Below are positions 37,580-48,441 of a stretch of DNA of 64,000 nt, in pieces (position 1 is the stretch's first letter; each line of letters begins with the position of its first letter). Below the pieces are notes generated by a model. It searched no databases. It saw only the letters and a list, made by a program, of their open reading frames with translations, and had not been told where the DNA came from. The translations under genes were made by a program, and so were the position numbers. Source of the stretch: Gnetum montanum (lineage: Eukaryota > Streptophyta > Gnetopsida > Gnetales > Gnetaceae); contig MNCI01004258.1 of assembly GCA_015680685.1 (NCBI GenBank), forward strand, positions 263,092 to 327,091. Direction: 5' to 3'.

Positions 37580-38170
37580 GAACAACAATAAAGATCGAGA
37601 TTATTCTTCATCATTACAGCATCAAGTATATAATAGATTTACTTTTCTATGTCATTTACTTTTACATTGTTATTTACATTTCCTACGTCATTTACTTTTT
37701 CATTATTTGTTAATATGCGTAGAATAAGTACAACTAGTTTTGAGTGTAAAGTGTAGTTGTTTAGTAACATAGTACTAAGTTTACTTGATTTTCTAATTGG
37801 TAAAGTTACATGGTAATCCCTATAGTAATTACATAATCTTAGTATATGTATAGCAAGTGAGGACTAGATATTTATTGCCAATAGGTTAGAATAGTTTTAT
37901 ATTTTCATTATCCTTAGTAGAATTCATAGTTTTTAGTATATTTACTATTAGCACACTTAGAGTTGAAACAACATCAACTAATCATATACCACACTAAGAC
38001 TTAAACCATAAGTTTTGTACTTCACTAACTCTAAGTAAAAAGATAAAGATTGTAAACTTATCATCAACTCACCTGTACACTTACATTGTCCATCCACAGA
38101 TTATGATCTAGTCATGCGTGAATACTTCTGACTTGTATGGTTGAGTGTTAGAATTCTCTACTACTCATCA
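37580..38170 (+). repeat. Truncated LTR remnant
   Basis: The segment AATAAAGATCGAGATTATTC ... CATCATTACAGCATC aligns with 62997-63030 of the LTR at the right end. The terminal part (GTATGGTTGAGTGTTAG ... CTACTCATCA, ending 38170) is the family's LTR end. The U3 is missing. Confidence 0.5.
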
Positions 38171-39829
38171 CCTTGTAATCAATGTTCTACTTCAAAGTTA
38201 AATAACATGATAAAAAAACATCACATTCAAGCAATTCAAGCCAAATTTTATCTTCATTTTTTTTCTTGTGCATGTTGAGCCATGTAATGCTTCAATGGTG
38301 TAATGTCTCTAAATATTCGATCTTTTATACATAAGCATATAATGTTGATCATTCATATGTGTGCTTCCTATTTCGATGTCCAATCTAAGAATATTCCAAA
38401 GTTCCATATTTTGTCAAGATATTTAATATTTCATTCATTTTTTAGAAGTTGAATAAGAAACTATTAGTCATCATCATCCCATTAAGCATATGGAATCACT
38501 TTCCACACCATTTGCTTTTTGCAAATATTTTTGTTTTGTTGAAATCAATCTTTTTGACAATGTTATAACCTTCATTATTCTTGCAATTTTTGTCATCTTG
38601 AAAGACATTTTATAAGTGTTTATCATATTTTTCTCAAGAAAAGAGATGTTGAGAAACAAAAAAATCATATTAAAACTCAAAATGGAAAAAAAAAATTGAA
38701 GCTAAAATGATGAAAAATTAGGTTAATGTCAAAGACAAGAATGATCATATGATGATAAAGAAACTAGAAAAGATAGAACTTTCTGTGAATAGCTTTGCTG
38801 CAAGAAGTATTAATTTTTTTGAATTGATAGTACATAAGGAAATTTTTTCTTGAAATTTTTTCTTTATACAACAAGATTATTATCTACTAAGTGGTTAAAT
38901 CTTATGTCAACAAGAGTCATGCCTACTCAGTTTTACGTATTTAGTATAGATCCTTACCGTAAATTCTACTCAACTATACAACTACAATTTATAATAATAA
39001 TGATCTACAATTTACAATAGATTCTTATAATGATCCGTATAATATATTTTTTTAAAAGATCTAAAATTAATAATAGATCACCATTGTAAATTCTATCCAT
39101 AATAAGTATCATGCAGTTACTAGTCATGTTTCTTTAGTTTGTAAAAGGGTTTATGATTCTAAAGTAACTAATGACTAGAACTAGATATGAGTTAAGCAAT
39201 TTGAAGATTACTTTAGCAAAATTAGTATATTTCATTATTTCATAAGAATTGAAGCTTTAGAAATTATAACATGTGTAAAAATTGAAAGATCTTTCTAAAT
39301 TCTCATAATTTTCTCATGTTTATATCATTGAGATCTTTTAGTAGATAACCTTCAGCATTTAGGTATTAACAATCATGAAACTAAACCTAAAATTTGTTAC
39401 TTTTCTATAAGATCCCTTGGATCTATTGGACTAACTTTATACTTCCTTTCATGAAATTTTTCTTTTAATTAATAAGGGGTGTTGGAACCCCATAATAATT
39501 GTAATAGAAATACACCCCGAGATATATAGTCCAATTAGAAGTTTATAACTTAGCATTGCCCACCAAAATCAAACCCATTGAACTTTCAAATCAGTAGTCT
39601 TACCACTAAGCTAACACCTCATTATTTAATTTTTCTCTTAATTTGTAACTTAGTATTATCTAGTGGGATTTGTTGATTAAATTGAAGATTTGAAGTGACA
39701 AAATGCATGATGTTCTTCAAGTGATGCCTTTAGGATTTGTGAATGGTAGAGCTTTGTGACAAAACCAATAGTCCTTTAGCCATCCAAACTATCCTCTAGT
39801 TGATTGAATATTTGATAGGTTGACCTACC
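38171..39829. other. AT-rich stretch, no gene seen
   Basis: No convincing open frame or RNA gene. 39478-39630 (GGTGTTGGAACCCC, ATATATAGTCCAATTAGAAG) is a dispersed repeat also seen near 27047 and partly near 45890. Confidence 0.45.
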
Positions 39830-39834
39830 CTACT

Positions 39835-40757
39835 TGATGAGTGGCAAGGTACCCCTACACTCAACCATACGAATACGAGCGTAGCATGTGCGATTCAGTC
39901 GAACTTCGCAGACTAAGTGCCTACACGCCTCATGGAACACTTAAGGTTAATTATTCGTTGTCTTCCCAGACTTACTTGTAGTTGTCACAGTTGTATGGTT
40001 AAGTAAGTCTGAGGTATATGATTTTTATGTCTTTTCAATTTTATCTCCTATGCTGATAAGGTGAAGGGTGAAGACACTAATTACTAACTTTAACTAACTA
40101 ACTAAGTCTGAATTAACCTAGCGTCAACATCCGTTCCCACTTACCGTTCACACCCTGAACCAATGCAACCTTGGTTACCAAACGCTAATCGTTGCTGGGA
40201 TCACCAAGCGTAACGCACATGCTTGAAGCAGTCATATTGAGGCACTTAACTAGGAGGGAAGGGTTGAGAGAGATTTAATGAACTAAGAAAGCATTTAAAT
40301 GATAAATAGTAAATAACAATAAATAAAATCCTATTTAGCCTATTCCATGCACTGCAAGGTTTATCCAAGAAGTTCATCTTTATTTCCGTACACAAACATG
40401 TGTTCAGGTACAATATTTTCTTGAAGAAAGATCCGTTCACTTTGGAGTTCCTACTATGGGCACATGGAAAATATTCTATCTCTAGAGGGATCAAACTACC
40501 AGAGTTTCACTACAGTCTAAGCCTAGGATGAGAAACAAGGGAGAGCTGCCTCTTATTTATAGATTTGACAGTGCACCGCGATATCCCGTATGCAATATCG
40601 CGGGGGAAGACGTGATATCAGGTACGCGATATCACGTGGGATGCGATATCGCAGCAGACGCGATATCACGTACGCAATATCACGTGGGATGTGATATCGC
40701 AGCAGACGCGATATCATGTACACAATATCATGACCCATGCGATATCGCATCCCATCA
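39835..40757 (-). repeat. 3' LTR of the outer minus-strand element
   Basis: Minus strand TGATGGGATG ... TCATCA, 923 bp. The PPT (minus strand TCAGTCATGGGGGTA) lies at 40772-40758. The U3 (about 40565-40757) has roughly eleven GATATC or AATATC sites in under 200 bp, many within GCGATATCGC- or GCGATATCAC-type palindromes. A TATAAATAAGAGG promoter box lies at about 40562-40550 on the minus strand. Confidence 0.85.
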
Positions 40758-41850
40758 TACCCCCATGACTGAATAAAAGCTCGTCCTCGAGTTCCTTACA
40801 AAATATTGGGATGGTATGGGATTATTGACTCAAATGGAACTAATGGGATGACATGTGAACGGATCATCATTACAAGACAAGACAAAACTGGTGTTCCTGA
40901 CAACAAGAGTGAACACCTTATACATTTGACATTAGGCCTTATTTGGCAGCTGAGAAAGAGAGAGAGAAAGAAGTTTTGCTACTGCCAACGCCAAGATTGT
41001 GCCTTTCTTTGTCCATCCATAAGCGCACCATCGATCTTTCTCCTTGCATAGCTGCTTTAGTACTACTCCATTCCAAGTGTTTTCTCCATATCTAATCCAT
41101 TGTTGCATGATTGCTATCTGCACACATAACATAATCTTAATATTAGCAAGGGTAAATGAATTACAATGTAGTTGATACCTTGCTTTGGTGAAAGGTCCAT
41201 TGGCTGAGTTGTGGTATGGCTGATACGAGTCTGGAGATATAATTATGGTGACTACCGAAAGTGTAGGGCTTAAGAGAAAAGTGAAAAAATTTGGGTTTGA
41301 ACCCCCATGACTAAGAGTGAACCTCTGGTAGCGATAGAATGAAGAAAGAAAAGGAACAAGAAAGATGGAGAAAAAGAGACAACTATGACATCAATGAAAG
41401 GGATGTCAAGATGGAAATGAACAAAATAAATGGATTGCAAAAAAGTTAAGGTAAAGAATTTAATGGGTGCACCAAATAGGAATGCTAGTGGGTCCTCCCC
41501 AAAGTAGGCTCATGCCCTTAATGCCCTGACAAACCCACATTCAAAGAGTCTGTAGGCTCTAGGAATGTCATTTGGAACAAGAGTTAAAGTCTTAACCGCA
41601 AGAATTTACCAAAAAGAAAACAATGTGTCAACCAAAATATACACTAATGATACAACCAGCAATGAGGTGAACAATGGAGAGAAGGATGGAGAGGAGAGAA
41701 TGGAATGGAGTCTCAAGAACAAGGTGGTGTACAGCCCCTTGTGTAGTTCATGATTACTGTGACTTAGTAGATCCCATTCCAAGTCTGACCTCAAACAAAC
41801 CACTTCCAGTGACTTCGCATTAATGCATTCAGCCAAACCATCCCCTTGAA
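40758..41850 (-). other. 3' non-coding region of the outer minus-strand element
   Basis: It is the reverse complement of about 42600-43720 with moderate divergence. Shared blocks include the CCTCCCCAAAGTAGGCTC segment, the GGAGAGAAGGATGGAGAGG segment, and ACCACCTTGTTCTTGG on the opposite strand. It ends abruptly at about 41850 where plus-strand element sequence begins. Plus-strand open frames here are not supported as genes. Confidence 0.7.
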
Positions 41851-44679
41851 GTTTTTGTTTTACACATTTTTCTTTTACACGTTTTTGTTTTACAAATTTC
41901 TTTAACTTTTCTTATTTTTGTTTTACAACATCGTTATACTTTTTTATTTTGTGTGTGTGTGTGTGTTATCCACCTTGTAATTTTATCATCCAATAAGCAT
42001 TCTTCATGATGGTATGAACTGTTTTCATATTGATTGTTAATGTTTGGTTTTTACCTTTAAGTCACAATGTTGATACTAAGGTATGTTTCTTTTGATATGG
42101 CAGGCAAAGAGACCACTTCATCCATCTGTCCACCAATTTCTATGGTTTCCCTCGGCTTGGAAATGTACAGTCCCTTCTTAATAAGAACTTAAATGAATCA
42201 GTGACTGGACATTTCTCAAACTAAGGAAGGACTCAAGGATTGAAAAGGGCGTGACTTCAAAGGAACTTGATGCTTTTGTGTTGGTCATTCTCTTGGGTGC
42301 TTGAATGTTTCTTCTTGAGTTTTCTTTCCATTCCGATGTTACCCAATTATCAGAAGCTGAGACAATAAAAATAAGAAGTCTTTGCATGGTGTGGTTCTCA
42401 CACATAAAAACACAAAACAACAACAACAATAAAAAATCAAGTGCAAATTCAAAGCACATCCCTTAGATGAATAAACGTGGGCTACAAGCACTGGTTATGG
42501 AACCAAAAGTGTTCCCTCTAACTAAGGCCCTTCTCGCTTCCCATTCTCTCCTTTGTTTCGTAGGAATGGTGGTGGCTCTTGGAGAGTGCATTCTTGTTGC
42601 CCAAGTGGATGGTTTAACCGAATGCATTGATGCGAAGTCACTGGATGTGGTTGGTTTGAGGCCGGATTTGGAATGTGACTTGCTAAGTCACGTTAATCAT
42701 ACAACACACAAGGGGCTATACACCACCTTGTTCTTGGGATTCCATTCCATTCTCTTCTCTCCATCCTTCTCTCCATTGTTCATCTCATTGCCAGATGTAT
42801 CATTAGTATATATATTTTGGTTGATGCATTGTTTTTCTTTTTGGTAAATTCTTGTGGTTAAGATTTTACCTCTTGTTCCAAATGACATTCCCAGGGCCTA
42901 CGGACTCTTTGAATGTGGGTTTGTCAGGGCATTAAGGGCATGAGCCTGCTTTGGGGAGGACCCACTGACATTCCTATTTAGAGCATTAGTTAAATTCTTT
43001 CCCTTAACATTTTGCAATTAATTTTATTTTGTTCATTTCCATCTTGACATCCATTTCATCGATGCCATAGTTGTCCCTTTTTATCTATCTTTCTTACTCC
43101 TTTTCTTTTTCCATTCTAACGCTACCGAAGGTTTGAGATTAGTCATGGGGGTACGGGGCCTGATTTTTTCGATTTTCTTCTAGCCCCAAAATTTTTGATT
43201 TTCTTCCTAACCCCTACACCTTCGGTAGTCATCAGTAACATATTCCCAGATCCATATCAGCCATACCACAACCTAGCCAATGAACTTACACCAAAGCAAG
43301 GTATCAATTACATGATGATTCAATTACCCTTGCTAATATATGATTGAATTATCTGTGCAGATGACGAACATGCAACAACGGATTGGATCTGGAGCAAACA
43401 TTTGGAATGGAGTAGCGCTGAAGTAGCTATGCAAGGAGCAAGATCGATGACGTGCTTATGGATGGACAATGAAGGTGCAATCTTGGTGTTGGCAGCAGCA
43501 ACACTTCTTTCTCTCTCTCTTTCTCAGCTGCCAACAAAGACCTGATGTCATTGTAATAATGTGTTCACCCTTGTTGTCATGAACACCAATTTTGTCAAGT
43601 CTTGTAATAATGATCCGTTCACATGTCATCCCATTAGTTCCATTTCCCTCAATAATTCCATACCTACTTGATATTATTGTAAGGAACTCGAGGATGAGTT
43701 TTCATTCAGTCATGGGGGTATGATGAGACACGATATTGCGTATGCGATATCACGGCCGTCTCGATATCGCATCCCATGCGATATCGCGTACGCGATATCG
43801 CGGTCCACTACCAAATCTATAAATAAGAGGCGGCACTCCCCTCATTTTCCATCCTAGGCTAGAAGTAGGGAAACTCTAGGAGTTTGATCACTCCAGAGAT
43901 AGAATATTTTCCATGTGCCCACAGTAGGAGTCCCCAAGTGAACGGATCTTTATTCGAGTAGCTTTGTACTTGAACGCAAGTTGTGTACGACAATAAATAC
44001 GAGCTTTGTGGATAAACCTTGCAGTACATGGAATAGGTTTATTATTTGTTATTTCCTACTTATTATTTATTACATGCATTAGCGCGACATGAGTACGTCT
44101 TGGTTACGAGCATTGACGAATGTGTACGGCTAACCAAGGAATCGGCTACTCATCGCGATTAGATTCTCTCACCCTTGTCTCCTAGAACGTGGGATGAGTA
44201 CGACTTGATTACGAGCATCTATGGATGTGTATGGCTAGTCAAGGAATTGGCTGCTCATCATGCTTAGGCTAGTTAGGTGCCTCAGTACGACCACTTTGAG
44301 CACGTGCGTTACGTGTGGTGATCCCAGTAATGATTAGCGTTTGGTAGCCACAGTTGCATAGTTTAGGGTGTGTACGGTAAGTGGGAATGAATGCTGATGC
44401 TAGTTAATTTAGACTTAGGTCCTTAGTTAGAGTTAGCTAGTTTCTCAACCCTTCACCCTTTAGCATAGGAGAAAAACCATAAAAGACCAAAAAAATCATA
44501 TACCTTGGACTTACTTAACCATACACCGTGACAACAACAAGTAAGTCTGGGAAGACAACGAATGATTAACCCAAGTGTTCCATGGGGCATTTAGGCATTT
44601 AGTCTGCGGAGTTCGACCGGATTGCGCGTGCTACGCTCGTTTCGTATGGTTGAGTGTAGGGGTACCTCACCACTCATCA
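41850..44679 (+). mobile_element. Plus-strand Athila-type element, 3' part only
   Basis: Begins within the T-rich start of the 3' non-coding region (TTTTTGTTTTACACATTTTT, as at 34500) and continues through a GTGTGTGTGT microsatellite (41952-41965), the single-copy version of the roughly 81-bp unit (42380-42470), the PPT (43709-43720) and the 3' LTR (43721-44679). A second PPT-like CATGGGGGTACGGGG lies internally at 43145. No coding region remains. Confidence 0.78.
43721..44679 (+). repeat. 3' LTR of the plus-strand inner element
   Basis: TGATGAGACACGATATTG ... CACTCATCA, 959 bp, directly after GTCATGGGGGTA. The U3 has five GATATC/GATATT sites, including GCGATATCGCGTACGCGATA. TATAAATAAGAGG lies at 43818. 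It aligns closely with the solo LTR at 48953-49910. Confidence 0.85.
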
Positions 44680-44831
44680 CCAGAGTTTCACTACGGTCTA
44701 AGCCTAGGATGAGAAACAAGGGAGAGTCGCCTCTTATTTATAGATTTGACGGCGTACCGCGATATCGTGGGGGAAGACGCGATATTGTGTGGGATGCGAT
44801 ATCGCGGTGGACGCGATATCACGTCCCATCA
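44680..44831 (-). repeat. U3 fragment of the outer element's 5' LTR
   Basis: Aligns with 40499-40757 (CCAGAGTTTCACTAC.GTCTAAGCCTAGGATGAG onward) but has fewer palindrome units, 152 bp against 259 bp. It ends TCCCATCA at 44831, followed by the CTACT target duplication. Confidence 0.8.
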
Positions 44832-44836
44832 CTACT

Positions 44837-46640
44837 TAAGGTCGACAGTCAATCTCAATAGGGATAAAAATACACACATGTTAGGTCAACTAACCTAGGA
44901 GTAGGTGATGTGTAGAAGGAATAAAATGCATCATTCTTAAGGTCAACCAATCCAAATTGAAAGAAAGCTGAAAGCACAAAAAAAGCAACACTCTTAACAT
45001 TGCTAGACTTGAGATTAATAGTCAATGAAAGTTGCCTAGTTCTAGTCGCCTGAGATCAAGTAGGGCAATTGCATCGAAAGCTTACATTTTGCAAAATGGA
45101 GCATATGGTTGCCCTACTAGGGGAAAAGTGTCAAAAACCAAAAAGACAAAAAGGCCAAAAAGCCCCTCGAATGTTGTGAGACAAGCAAAGTGTTAAGAAA
45201 TGAAGTTTGCCATTTATCTCAAAGGTTACAACATTCATCCAATGACATCATAGCTCTCATGGCCCTTGATGCATAGGTGGAAACGAGTTGTTGCACAAAA
45301 ATGGATGTATCAATAGCAACAATGTAGATTCAAAAAAGAAGAGAAAAGCTTCAAAGGAAATATTGACTGTGTAGGAAAGCTTGAAAATGAAAAATCCTTA
45401 TTGTATTCTTATGTTGAAAAAACTCGTGTGATTTGTGCCTATATTAGATGCAATCTAATCTATTGTGAGATCTTGAAAGTTTCATCTCTGTTCCTTTATG
45501 TTGATGTTTGGTTTCAGGATTTCTGCTTAAAAATCCTAGTTATACAAAAGGGAGACTATAAACCCCTTAAAAGCAACATTGTTCTTCAAGTGTTTGAAGA
45601 TTTGAAGGGAACCTAGGGACAGAAGAGATTTGGATAGCCCTACAAAGTGGACTAAGCCCAACTATAAATATTGGTGTGCATTGTCCATTTTATTTTTTTT
45701 TCTTGAATTTTGTTTTTGATCTTAAATTAAATGCACTATACTCTAATTTTATTTAAAAGTTTTGCAATAGCATATTTATTGTTAAATTTGAGTTACATTA
45801 TGTAAATTTTTATTGAGACACCCTCTTCACCATCTAGCTGCCCTCCTCTTCTAGGGTGTGACATTCAATCCACAAAATCAAACCTATTATTTAGGGTTAC
45901 CAAGCCAAGACTCATACCACTAAGCGAACACGTCATTATCTCCATTTCAATGTTTAAAAAATATTCCAACACATATTTTAAAATTACAAAGTTGCTAGCT
46001 CAAGTTTGGATAGAATTTTTGGTTAGTAATAAATATTACAAGAATTTATATTCTTTAGAATGGGACTTTTAGCTTCAATAGTAATAGTCTTTATAAGTTC
46101 TAGTTTCTTGATAAGTGGTTACTTGTTTGGTAGCTCAACACATGTATTGTTTATGGGATGAAACTATAAGTTTATTGTTATTTTAACTTTTGAAATATAA
46201 AAGTAATAGAATTTTTATAGTAGTTTTGAAGAATCTTTTTTTGTGTTTATTTGATAGTGAAATTTGAAATCATATTCATAGTGTCATGATTGTATAAAAA
46301 TATATTAATCAATGAATTTCTTTTGAAGCCTTCAAAAGTATCGAGCATATAAAGTAGAAATTTTGGAAGCCAATTGAGAATCATAAGATTGAAGCCTTTA
46401 TCCCAAGTGATTAATTCTTAATAATAAGGTATTCATTATATATTGTACTTGTAAATGTACTCCATTTCACTCCAAAATTAAAATTTTCTTTAATTTCATG
46501 CAAGCATTAAAATCTAAACATAAGAGAACTTTTGCAATACAAGCAATCTCAAGAATATTGTTGGATGTTTTTGATGAATTTTGATCCACCATAAGTTGAA
46601 GACATTTTTGAGGAAAAATAGCAAAAGGTAAAAAATCATA
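44837..46640. other. Stretch without a recognised gene
   Basis: No coding similarity was recognised. 45840-45960 includes a segment resembling the dispersed repeat near 39560 (AATCAAACC, CATACCACTAAGC.AACAC). The rest is AT-rich single-copy-looking DNA. Confidence 0.4.
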
Positions 46641-47650
46641 GTACACGCTAAAGATGCAATTTTTAATTATACATATTGTTTGTGGTTAGCTAGAATGATC
46701 ATATTGCCTACTATTTTAATAGGTAATCTATATTGATAGAATAAATGCACCATAATGATAACAATGATACCATTTGTAATCACTTATTTTTTCTATAAAA
46801 TTTGAAATCTTAAAATTTTGTAATTTTAAAATTTGATAATCTTATTTTTAAGGAAAACGTAATGCATATGTTACAACATGAAGAAAAATGCACCTAATGC
46901 ATCCATGGTTACCTTTGCTCCATTCATGTTGAAAGATAGGCTTTTAAGAAAATTACCAATTATTTTTTTAAAAAAATCAAAAGTCAAGGAAGAATAATTG
47001 ATTTCTAGCTAGTTTCTTGACATTCTCACTTCCACTTCGTCCAAACTTGCTCGTGTGGATGCTTCTCTTTGAAACCGGTGGGGGCCACCTTGACCTAATT
47101 CATGATAATCCTACCAACGTCCTAACAAAATACCTAGAGAGTATTGGACACAGGTTATAATACTTACATTACAATTTAATGTCTCTGACCGACATTAATC
47201 ATTCGAAGGTGTCTTCTCCGAAAAAATCATTTTACTTATGCCTCCTTCCCTTGTTTCCTAAGAGCGAGGGCACTACACTACCTGACCTTTGTAAACAAAT
47301 TTCACCCTTTCTCCATTCATTTGTCGGTGACAAAAGGTCGGTGCTCGGTCAAAAAAGCGTCGGTGAAAGCTACGACTTGCAACTTTGGTCCACCTGGAAG
47401 TGACGTTCTTGCCAAAATAGCAATTAACATCTCATGTGAGTACACACCACCTTGAATGTTGAGAAGAACAGCAATGGAGGTTTCGTCCACGGAAATTGAG
47501 AGGACCTGCTTGCTTGGTTTTCCTACTTATTGCCAGGTGGACGTGTTCAAAGATAAGCCGCGCCCCATGAAAAGTTTTGGTAGAATAGGACGTGCTCTGT
47601 GTTATAAAAACCGCAGCATACTACTCCCCTTCTTTGGTCCCTATCCCATT
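46640..47650 (+). repeat. Duplicated promoter-like segment, copy 1
   Basis: Colinear with 51115-51158 plus 51979-52770. Shared blocks are GATGCAATTT.TAATTAT, AATTTTAAAATTTGATAATC, ATTAACATCT..TG..AGTAC / ATTGACATCTACTGCAAGTAC, and GGTGGACGTGTTCAAAGATAAGCC / GGTCGACGTGTTCTAAGATGAGCC. It ends with a TATAAAAACC box at 47604-47613, which looks like a promoter pointing right toward the short ORF at 47689. The function is unknown. Confidence 0.5.
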
Positions 47651-47696
47651 CACCATGTTTGTCTTCTTTGGTCCCTATCCCATTCACCATGTTTGT
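47629..47696 (+). repeat. 34-bp tandem duplication containing a start codon
   Basis: CTTCTTTGGTCCCTATCCCA plus TTCACCATGTTTGT, repeated twice in tandem, so that two ATGs (47655 and 47689) stand in the same context in different frames. Confidence 0.8.
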
Positions 47697-47799
47697 CTTT
47701 TACTTAATGCTTGTCCTTGTTCCTGCCTTGGTTGCCTTCTTTCAAGGCCCTCTAATCGTGGAATCCATTATTCCCAATACTAGAATTGGTTACAATTGA
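47689..47799 (+). CDS. Possible short secreted-protein start, truncated by a retroelement
   Basis: The frame opens with MFVFYLMLVLVPALVAFF, a hydrophobic stretch like a signal peptide, then QGPLIVESIIPNTRIGYN and a stop after 36 codons. A TATA-like box lies 75 bp upstream. Just past the stop (about 47805) the sequence becomes antisense gag of an Athila-type element, so any longer gene would be cut here. I do not recognise the product. It could equally be a chance frame; the duplicated upstream segment is the main reason to list it. Confidence 0.25.
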   Translation: MFVFYLMLVLVPALVAFFQGPLIVESIIPNTRIGYN

Positions 47800-47809
47800 G
47801 TGTATCCAC

Positions 47810-48320
47810 TAGTTAAGGTTCTCCTCATCAAGGAGAGGAGGAGAATCAGTGCATTAAGAGCTCCTCAAAAAGAAGTCCTCACCTTCTTTATGTGTCTGCA
47901 AGAACAAGTGGGTATGGCCCCATTTGCCTTTTATGGCCTCATATCAAGCCTCCATCTATTGATCTTTCTTTTTCTATGCCTCTTTGGGATGATAGTCCCA
48001 GTAATCTTACACTTCATACTCAAATTAATTCTTACAATGCCCAGTTTGATGAGATTTTTGAGCAACATTGCAAGGATAGATTAGTTAGAAGGAAACATGA
48101 TGTTTTCTTCAATGTCCCTCCATTACAACTACTCATCCTAATGTAGAATGAAGGTGAAGTCTATAGTGTACTCATTCAGATGAGTGTAGACCACTTTAAA
48201 TTGTTGGGGCATTGGCATCTTATGGTCTTCTTGTTGTTGATGATTGGGTTCGCTTACGAATGGTGGAGAGTTTTCCTTGCGAGAGGAAGCCATGTTAGTC
48301 CTAAGAAAAATAGTGAGCAT
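47810..48320 (-). pseudogene. Gag N-terminal region (broken)
   Basis: The frame at 48320-48138 reads MASSRKENSPPFVSEPN, then QFKVVYTHLNEYTIDFTFILH, the start of gag just after the PBS. Further frames give DYHPKEA, YEAIKGKWGHTH and HKEGEDFFLRS, matching the gag of the copy at 15450-16484. Stops occur. Plus-strand frames over the same interval are shadows. Confidence 0.6.
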
Positions 48321-48441
48321 GCATTATTATTATTTGCCTTAATGATTTTAATTTTAGGGTTCATTACAACATTGTTGAATGATTTCACTAACTTCCTAGG
48401 TAGTGCATGTAGCTAACTAAAATCCCCAACAACGGTGCCAA

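Larger units (their letters stand above)
39830..44836 (-). mobile_element. Composite: minus-strand Athila-type element invaded by a plus-strand relative
   Basis: Outer ends are LTR termini: 39835 (left, 3' LTR of the minus element) and 44831 (right, U3 start of its 5' LTR). Both are flanked by the identical 5-mer CTACT (39830-39834 and 44832-44836), a perfect target duplication. Inside, the right LTR is broken at 44679/44680, where the 3' LTR of a plus-strand element ends. The body of the minus element, most of its 5' LTR and all of the plus element upstream of its 3' non-coding region are missing. So insertion, second insertion, then deletion are inferred. Confidence 0.8.

Noticed and set aside
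40565-40757. CRISPR-like array because of regularly spaced GATATC units
   Set aside because: Spacers are not unique, units are self-complementary and lie inside a eukaryotic LTR promoter.
40528-40776. Plus- and minus-strand frames made of repeated DIA.AISR.RYHV peptides
   Set aside because: They are translations of the palindrome array in the LTR U3, not genes. The same applies to frames at 44622-44861, 48884-49097 and 62609-62857.
47800-48146. Plus-strand frames with coding-like composition (LSFSMPLWDDSPSN...)
   Set aside because: The opposite strand encodes decayed gag in order after a PBS (DYHPKEA, YEAIKGKWGHTH, HKEGEDFFLRS), matching other copies, so these frames are antisense shadows.
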